A program made the position numbers and the translations under genes. 64,000 bases of DNA from Bosea sp. ANAM02 (GTDB lineage: Bacteria > Pseudomonadota > Alphaproteobacteria > Rhizobiales > Beijerinckiaceae): contig NZ_AP022849.1 of NCBI RefSeq assembly GCF_011764485.1, positions 1-64,000 on the forward strand. The letters run 5' to 3'. The notes beneath the pieces were generated by a model. The model was not told the DNA's origin. It saw only the letters and a program-made list of their open reading frames with translations, and made no database searches. Below, piece after piece: positions 58,545-64,000 of the stretch. The stretch's first letter is position 1, and the number at the start of each line of letters is the position of its first letter.

Positions 58545-59930
58545 TCATAGCCCAGGCGCGAAGCGTCGAGGAGCACCAGGCGGCGCCGCGCGAGGTGGAG
58601 GTGCCGGAGAGGCGGCGGGCGTCTTCAGGAAATCAGGCAGGGCATCGTCGAACAGAGGCGGCTGCTGAGCGAGATCGAACCCGGGTGCCCCGTCTGGCTC
58701 CCCGAAGGTCGTATCATCGGAGAGCTGAGCCTGTACAGGGGCTGGCGCAGGGCGTGGCCCGCCATGTGGTGGTCGTCCCATCGGCGGGGCAGCCGGCGGC
58801 AGGCGCGGCGCGCCGAGACGCAATTCTCCCGGCCCCGAGGTCCTGACCTCCATCGCGACTTGAGGCGGATCGAGCGAGACGACCGTGGTCGCATTCCCGG
58901 TCGCGACTTCCGCTTCCTCGGGTCGCTGGTCGGCGCTGTAGCCGCCTTCGTCGATATCGGTGACCGCCGCATGAGGCTCGACGGAGGATGCATCAGCCTC
59001 CGCGGCAGGAAGGTCGTCGTCCGTCAGCTCCTCTTGGATCTCGTCTCTTGCCACGGTGTCATCATCGAGGTCCGTGATCAGATCCGGTTCCGACGGAGCC
59101 TCCGCCTCGACGTCCGCGGCAACCGTAGGCGTGATATCGTCGAACGACGGCTCCTCGGGGACGACGTCCGCGGGAGGGTTAGTCCCCACAGCCTGCGCAT
59201 AGCTGACGATCGCGGCCTGTTCGCCGTCGAACGGCGGATCCGGGAAAGTGGCCGGCTCATGCGAAGCCGCTGCGGTTTCGACACCGGTGGGTGCCGCTGC
59301 ATCGCCGGGGAAGTGTTCGGCCTCATTGAATCCGGTGCACTCGATGCGCCAGATTGCGAAATAGAGATGGCGCTTCCAGGCCACGCGGCCGAACCGACGG
59401 GCATATTTGGCAAGGCCTGTACGGTCATTGGCTTTGACCGCGTCCCTCGCCTCCTGGACGATCTCCCGGGCCATTCCGAGATGGTTCTTGGCAATCGGCA
59501 CGCCGAAATAGTCGAGACGGTCGTCACCGAGGTCGACGATCTGCTCCGCCGTGGGCGTCTCGATGACGCGTGGGGGCGAGGGAGAGAGAGGCGGGAGGAT
59601 CGTAGCCGGGGCCGCGGTAGCTGCCGGAGCCGTTGCAGGCGCCGCGGGCGGAGCCACGACGGGAGGCGTGGCCAGCGTCATCGCGGATCCCCGCGGCGCG
59701 ATCTCATCGAGCGTCACGAGCGGATGGCCGGCCACGCGGTCGGCGACGGCCTGGAAGAGCGCGTCGACGAGATCGGGTCCGCCAATCTTGGAAAGGATCG
59801 ATCGGGTCTCGCCTTCGAACCTGTCAGCCATCTCCTGCAGCCGCGCGATCTCCGCCTGGATCGCGAGCATGCGACCCACGCGGACTTCGGCGTCGGCAAA
59901 AATCTGGGAAGGCAGGTCCTGAAGCGACAT
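58545..59930 (-). CDS. Hypothetical protein with long low-complexity acidic and proline-rich regions
   Basis: 461 residues, 8 bases after the DsbG-like gene. An N-terminal coiled coil (about 12-50), an Ala/Pro linker, a compact domain at about 130-205 (QIVDLGDDRLDYFGVPIAKN and RFGRVAWKRHLYFAIW), then about 130 acidic residues and a Pro-rich tail. It may be a scaffolding or single-stranded DNA-associated protein, but nothing in the sequence proves this. Confidence 0.7.
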   Translation of the reverse strand: MSLQDLPSQIFADAEVRVGRMLAIQAEIARLQEMADRFEGETRSILSKIGGPDLVDALFQAVADRVAGHPLVTLDEIAPRGSAMTLATPPVVAPPAAPATAPAATAAPATILPPLSPSPPRVIETPTAEQIVDLGDDRLDYFGVPIAKNHLGMAREIVQEARDAVKANDRTGLAKYARRFGRVAWKRHLYFAIWRIECTGFNEAEHFPGDAAAPTGVETAAASHEPATFPDPPFDGEQAAIVSYAQAVGTNPPADVVPEEPSFDDITPTVAADVEAEAPSEPDLITDLDDDTVARDEIQEELTDDDLPAAEADASSVEPHAAVTDIDEGGYSADQRPEEAEVATGNATTVVSLDPPQVAMEVRTSGPGELRLGAPRLPPAAPPMGRPPHGGPRPAPAPVQAQLSDDTTFGEPDGAPGFDLAQQPPLFDDALPDFLKTPAASPAPPPRAAPPGAPRRFAPGL

Positions 59931-59938
59931 ATCGGTCC

Positions 59939-61456
59939 TCAGCGGAGGGCAGCCAGGAAGGCGTCCATGTCTGGCGGCAAGCCGACGGATGAGAACAGCT
60001 TCCCGTCAGGCGTCGTGTAGGCAAGGAAGGGCGTCGAGCGGATCATGTAGCGGGCGGCAAAGCCGTTATTGATCCGAATATACTCGCCAGCGCGCTCGCT
60101 CTCGGGGCTGCCCACAGCCGGGCCCGGCTGAACCGGGACGTTGTCGATGCTCCCCTCGCCCGCGAGCCAGGCCTTGGCCGGCTCGGCGCGCCCGAGGATC
60201 GACCGCGTCAGAGGCTCGGAGTTGCGCAGGCCGGCGATCATGATGACACGCACCTGGATCTTGCCGTCGAACACCAGCGGCTTCAACTTCGCCCAGGCCT
60301 GGTGACAGAACGGGCACTGCGGATCGGCGAGCATCCATATGGCAGGCCTGTCCTTGACGCCCACGGTGAAGAAAACGGTCGTCTTCATCGCCTCCATGAA
60401 GGCAGCGACGTCCTGGCCTGGATAGCGGTACTGGTCGGAGGCGCTCGCAGGCTTCGAGGAGATTTGGTGGACGTAGGGGACCGGTGTGGGAACACCGGCT
60501 GGCACGGGGGTGTCGGCCGGACCATCGGTACGAAGACCGGCGCCTACCTGGACGGGCGCTGCCGCCTCGGGAGCAGCCTTGGTCTCGATCGTGGAGCTCG
60601 CGGGGTTGGCCTTCTGAGTCAGCGACTTTGCGACCTCCGGCGAAACCGGCTCGGCGCGCGGCAGCATGCGGCCTGGCTCGACGGGCGACGACAGACCGTT
60701 CTGGCGAGCTTGCTCCTCTTCGAGGAAGCGCTGCTGGAGGCGGCCGACCTGAACGCCGGTCATCATCATGCCACCGCGCTTCACGAGCACGCCGGCCACC
60801 GCATGCTTGCGGTCGGGGGTGACGTACATGGCCTGGATCTTCCCGGGCGCACCGCCTTCGGCCGGAGCCTCGACGAGATAGCCCTGAACACCGCCGTCGG
60901 TCCCTTCGAACGGCGTGATCTTCATGCCGAGCGATTTCATCCAGTCGATGAAATCGCCCTTGGGATCGGCCTTCGGATCGCTCTCCGGGACGGAGGGCAG
61001 GAGGCCGGCGTCGATACCGGGCATCTGCTTCGCCGCCTCGCCGAAGCGCTTCAGCATGGCCGCGATCTGGTCGTTGGTGACATTGTGCCCGCCCGCCTGG
61101 AACAGGAGGCCGGCGATCAGATGCTCGCCGTCGGGCGCGACGTAGAAGGCGTTGAAGCGACCGTTGGCCGCCTCACCCAGATAGGTGCGCAGACCGGCGG
61201 TCTCACCGAGCGAGGTGATCTTCACGCCCTCGGAGATGACATAGCGGATGACAGCAGGAAGCTCGCCGCCGCGGCCGGCGAGAGGGTTGCTCGGCTCGAC
61301 GGTGGGATTGGGAAGAGCGATCGCCGAAGAACCGCCGGAGATGACCGGGCCAATGTTCTTGGGCGCTTCGGACGGAGCGGGCTGGGCAACGGCGCCCGAG
61401 CACGCGATGAGGATCGCGGCGGATGCGCCGAGAAGGTCTTTCTTAATTGCCCGCAT
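59939..61456 (-). CDS. DsbC/DsbG-like periplasmic disulfide protein with doubled N-terminal domain
   Basis: 505 residues with a signal peptide (cut near AVAQ). Two copies of a DsbG-type N-terminal domain follow: GVKITSLGETAGLRTYLGE...YVAPDGEHLIAGLLF (about 78-125) and GMKITPFEGTDGGVQGYLVE...YVTPDRKHAVAGVLV (about 177-228). After a linker comes a thioredoxin-fold domain with CxxC in DPQCPFCHQAW (about residue 380). Plasmid relatives such as IncI TrbB help fold transfer proteins. GGAGAG 8 bases before the ATG. Confidence 0.8.
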   Translation of the reverse strand: MRAIKKDLLGASAAILIACSGAVAQPAPSEAPKNIGPVISGGSSAIALPNPTVEPSNPLAGRGGELPAVIRYVISEGVKITSLGETAGLRTYLGEAANGRFNAFYVAPDGEHLIAGLLFQAGGHNVTNDQIAAMLKRFGEAAKQMPGIDAGLLPSVPESDPKADPKGDFIDWMKSLGMKITPFEGTDGGVQGYLVEAPAEGGAPGKIQAMYVTPDRKHAVAGVLVKRGGMMMTGVQVGRLQQRFLEEEQARQNGLSSPVEPGRMLPRAEPVSPEVAKSLTQKANPASSTIETKAAPEAAAPVQVGAGLRTDGPADTPVPAGVPTPVPYVHQISSKPASASDQYRYPGQDVAAFMEAMKTTVFFTVGVKDRPAIWMLADPQCPFCHQAWAKLKPLVFDGKIQVRVIMIAGLRNSEPLTRSILGRAEPAKAWLAGEGSIDNVPVQPGPAVGSPESERAGEYIRINNGFAARYMIRSTPFLAYTTPDGKLFSSVGLPPDMDAFLAALR

Positions 61457-61490
61457 GGAGCCGACTCTCCGATCATTCAGATACCTGATG

Positions 61491-61519
61491 ATCTAAAGGC
61501 CGGTTCTTGCGTGGGTCAA
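61491..61519 (-). promoter_or_regulatory. Promoter before the DsbG-like gene
   Basis: Minus-strand TTGACC (61519-61514), 17-base spacer and TTAGAT (61496-61491), 35 bases before the start, in the 88-base gap after topoisomerase III. Confidence 0.6.
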
Positions 61520-61544
61520 CGATCCGCGACTCAATCCTAGTGGA

Positions 61545-64000
61545 TTAGGCGCGCCGTCTTTGCGGCGGGGGCGGCGGAGCCTTCCCCTTTGAAGGATTGT
61601 TCGGCTTCGCAGGAGCATCTTTCCGGTCGGGGAAGATCGCGTGATCGCAATTATCCGAAGCGCCGCGTGTCCAGTTGTTGCAGGCCAGGAAGGCCTTTCC
61701 CTTGTTGGGCCCGTCCTTGGTGATTGTCCGTCGCATCATTTTGCCCTTGCCGCACTTCGGGCAGGGCTGCCCTTCGCCGGCGATCGGGCGGCCCTTGATC
61801 TTCTGTTCCGAGGTCCAGGCGAAATGCTTGCAGGCGTCGTCCTTGGTGAAATCCGCGGCGCTGCAGCGGATGTAACTGCGCCCTTTGTTGGGGCCATCCT
61901 TTTGAACGATACCGCTCTGGAGCTGTCCCTTCCCGCAATCGGGGCAGGGCTTACCATCGTCCGGGCTTGAGGGCTTCTCGACGTCGGTCCACGAGAAATT
62001 CCGGCAACCGCCCTCGGTCTTGAAGTCGATCGCCGAGCAGGAAATGAACGGCCGGCCTGCATTCGGGCCCTTCTTGGTGGAGACACGCGAAGTCATCGTG
62101 CCTTTTCCACACTCGGTGCAGGTCTTTCCCTCATCGGGATGCTTCGGGGCTTCCTTGAGACCCTCCGGCCGGCCTCGGTATTTGCACTGAGCGTTTGGGT
62201 CGTCCTTGACGAAGTTGTCGCAGCGCAGGAATCGCTTGCCCTTGAAGGCGTCATCGAAGGGCCAGGTGCGGGTGCGCAGCGTTCCCTTCTGGCATTCGGG
62301 ACAGGTGTCGCCATGTCCGGGCAGTGGCTTCACGCCAAGCGCAGCGACGTTGACCGGTTGGGTCTTCGCCTCGTCAATCAGGATACGGATCGCCCGCTCC
62401 TGCTCGGCCATGAACCGATCGAGGGTGAATTCCCCGTCCTTAATCTTCTCCAGGTAAGTTTCCCAGAAGGCCGTCATGTCTGGGCTGGAAACCTTCTTGG
62501 GCAGAAGGTCGATCAAGGCGCGACCGAGCGTTGTCGAAATGATGATCGACTTCTTGCCCTTCGGCTTGCGCACGATGTGGCCGACGTCGATGAGCTTCGT
62601 CACGATCGCCTTTCGGGTGGCGGGCGTGCCGATGCCTGAGCTCTCCTTCAGCTGCTGCTTGATCTGCGCATTCGAGACAAAGCGATGGATCGCCATCATG
62701 GCGTCGATCAGGCTCGCGTCGTCGAAATGCGCCGGCGGCTTCGTGCGCTTGGGCCCGAGCTCCATCGCCTTCACATCCACCGGGTCGCCCTTGGCCATGG
62801 CCGGCAAGGTGCCCTCGTCCTCTTCCTTGTCGTCCTCTTCGTCGAGTTCGGCGCCGAAGACCTTCTTCCAACCGACGTCGACGACGCGCTTGCCATTGGC
62901 CTTGAAGCGGTCCGCTCGCTCACCCGTCGGGACCGAGACCGTCGCAGCCGTCGATTCATAGCGATAGTCTGGATAGAACTGAGCGATGAAGGTCTTCGCA
63001 ATGAGCATGAAGACGCGTTTCTCGTCGCCCGACAGCGAGGCGATCTTCGAGGCGGTCGCCTCCATCGTCGGCACGATGCCATAGTGGTCCGTGACCTTGG
63101 CGTCGTTCCAGACCGGGGAGCGACGCTTCAAGTCGGCTTGGGCAGCGAGTTCACCGAGACCATCGACCTTGGTCAAATTGGCGATGATCTGCGGCGCCTC
63201 CTCCGCCAGGAGCGAAGTAGGCAGGTGCTCGGACTCCGTTCGCGGGTAGGAGGCGAGCTTCATGTCGTAGAGCTTCTGAGCGGCCGCGTCCGTGGCCTCC
63301 AGCTGCATGCCGAAGCGACGGAAGCAGGCCTTCTGCAGCGTGCCCAGGGAGAACGCCAATGGCGGCGAGGTGTTCTTCGGCGTCTTCTGGAGATCGGATA
63401 GCGTTCCGGTCTTCCCAGCTACTCGATCGATCACGGCCTGGGCGACCGCCTTGTCGAGGAGCTGCCCGTCGGCGTTTTGGCCCGGTGTATCCTCGGGCAT
63501 GATCCAGCTCGCCTTGAACGAGCCGTTCTCGTGATGGAAGATCACTGCCGGGATGAAGTGGTCGACTGGCTTGAAATTCTCGATCTCGCGGTCCCGATCG
63601 ACGACGAGCTTCAATGTCGGGGTCTGGACGCGCCCGACGCGCACCTCGACGCCGTCCACGCCAGCCTGGCGCACAACAATGGCGAAAGCCCGGGTGGCGT
63701 TCAGCCCGTGAACCCAGTCAGCCCGCTGCCGCGCTATCGCAGCGTGTGAGAGGTTGCGCTTCTCGGCGTTGGGGAAAGCCTCGCGTACTGCCTTTTGAAT
63801 GGCGGTATCCGTCATCGACTGGATCCAGACCCGTTTCACCGAGCCACCGAACGGATCGATGCCGTACTTCATCAGGATCTCGTCGATGATCAGCTGCCCC
63901 TCGCGTTCGGCGTCGCCGACGTGGACGATCTCGTCAGGCTTCTCCCGGAGGCATTGGCTGATGGCCTTGATCTCGCCGGACATGTCCTGCCGGGCAGACA
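61545..64000 (-). CDS. topB: DNA topoisomerase III, N-terminus outside window
   Basis: 818 residues visible; the frame runs through the right edge, so the first part of the TOPRIM domain is missing, and an ATG at 63983 is internal. Type IA motifs: HVGDAEREGQLIIDEIL (TOPRIM), VRVGRVQTPTLKLVVDRD, and the active-site Tyr in ASYPRTESEHLP. The C-terminus has four C4 zinc ribbons (CPECQKG, CTECGKG, CPDCGKG, CPKCGKG, each with a second Cys pair) and a basic Pro-rich tail. Plasmid TopB/TraE enzymes separate linked DNA during replication or transfer. Confidence 0.92.
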   Translation of the reverse strand, partial: SARQDMSGEIKAISQCLREKPDEIVHVGDAEREGQLIIDEILMKYGIDPFGGSVKRVWIQSMTDTAIQKAVREAFPNAEKRNLSHAAIARQRADWVHGLNATRAFAIVVRQAGVDGVEVRVGRVQTPTLKLVVDRDREIENFKPVDHFIPAVIFHHENGSFKASWIMPEDTPGQNADGQLLDKAVAQAVIDRVAGKTGTLSDLQKTPKNTSPPLAFSLGTLQKACFRRFGMQLEATDAAAQKLYDMKLASYPRTESEHLPTSLLAEEAPQIIANLTKVDGLGELAAQADLKRRSPVWNDAKVTDHYGIVPTMEATASKIASLSGDEKRVFMLIAKTFIAQFYPDYRYESTAATVSVPTGERADRFKANGKRVVDVGWKKVFGAELDEEDDKEEDEGTLPAMAKGDPVDVKAMELGPKRTKPPAHFDDASLIDAMMAIHRFVSNAQIKQQLKESSGIGTPATRKAIVTKLIDVGHIVRKPKGKKSIIISTTLGRALIDLLPKKVSSPDMTAFWETYLEKIKDGEFTLDRFMAEQERAIRILIDEAKTQPVNVAALGVKPLPGHGDTCPECQKGTLRTRTWPFDDAFKGKRFLRCDNFVKDDPNAQCKYRGRPEGLKEAPKHPDEGKTCTECGKGTMTSRVSTKKGPNAGRPFISCSAIDFKTEGGCRNFSWTDVEKPSSPDDGKPCPDCGKGQLQSGIVQKDGPNKGRSYIRCSAADFTKDDACKHFAWTSEQKIKGRPIAGEGQPCPKCGKGKMMRRTITKDGPNKGKAFLACNNWTRGASDNCDHAIFPDRKDAPAKPNNPSKGKAPPPPPQRRRA

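Noticed and set aside
58764..60020. Plus-strand open frame of 418 codons
   Set aside because: Arg/Gly-rich shadow of the low-complexity 461-residue gene.

Overview
The window reads as part of a large, self-transmissible plasmid of an alphaproteobacterium, probably a member of the Hyphomicrobiales. The main clues are a RepC-type initiator with an antisense RNA upstream (a replicon type typical of Alphaproteobacteria), consistently GC-rich coding sequence, and alphaproteobacterial-looking small DNA-binding proteins. The species cannot be named from the sequence. Both ends cut through genes.

Layout: (1) 0-7 kb, mostly minus strand: a conjugative type IV secretion operon of the Dot/Icm-IncI (MPF-I) type, dotI-dotH-dotG-dotF-dotN, followed by a large unknown gene and a possible 35-residue membrane peptide. 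(2) 7-16 kb: accessory genes, namely a SANT-like/zinc protein, a DUF805-like membrane protein, an acyl carrier protein, an HNH nuclease and a protein with five SANT-like repeats. A minus-strand operon of unknown genes follows, headed by a double cold-shock-domain protein. (3) 16-24 kb: an orphan cytosine-5 methyltransferase, then four divergent paralogues of unknown function with a DUF488 gene among them, then a XerC/D-type recombinase. (4) 24-31 kb: a PIN/Phd toxin-antitoxin pair bracketed by two clusters of a 20-bp repeat, an RtcB RNA ligase, and a replicon made of repC, an antisense RNA and a small ribbon-helix-helix-like protein. (5) 31-38 kb: small accessory genes (a lone CHC2 zinc finger, PilZ, thymidylate kinase, HU, a PadR-like regulator, a degenerate secreted nuclease-fold protein). 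(6) 38-43 kb: a second replicon, with iterons and a DnaA-like box, a Rep_3 initiator, two unknown genes and a striking array of palindromes. (7) 43.5-55 kb: a plus-strand R64/PFGI-1-type type IVb pilus operon, pilL-N-O-P-Q-R, a PilT/DotB-type ATPase, pilM, pilV and a secreted protein. (8) 55-64 kb: unknown genes, then a minus-strand operon of topoisomerase III (cut by the window end), a DsbG-like protein with a doubled N-terminal domain and two unknown genes.

How the parts fit: the Dot/Icm-type channel proteins, the thin pilus and topoisomerase III form the transfer machinery. The relaxase, coupling protein, DotB/DotC/DotD equivalents, major pilin, prepilin peptidase and partition genes are not visible here and may lie outside the window. 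Two unrelated initiators suggest a fused or composite plasmid. An octamer AATCCTTG (or its complement CAAGGATT) recurs in many gene-free gaps and may mark a plasmid-wide regulatory site. About half of the genes have no function I can recognise; these are described by what can be seen. No tRNA, rRNA, CRISPR array or insertion sequence was recognised.
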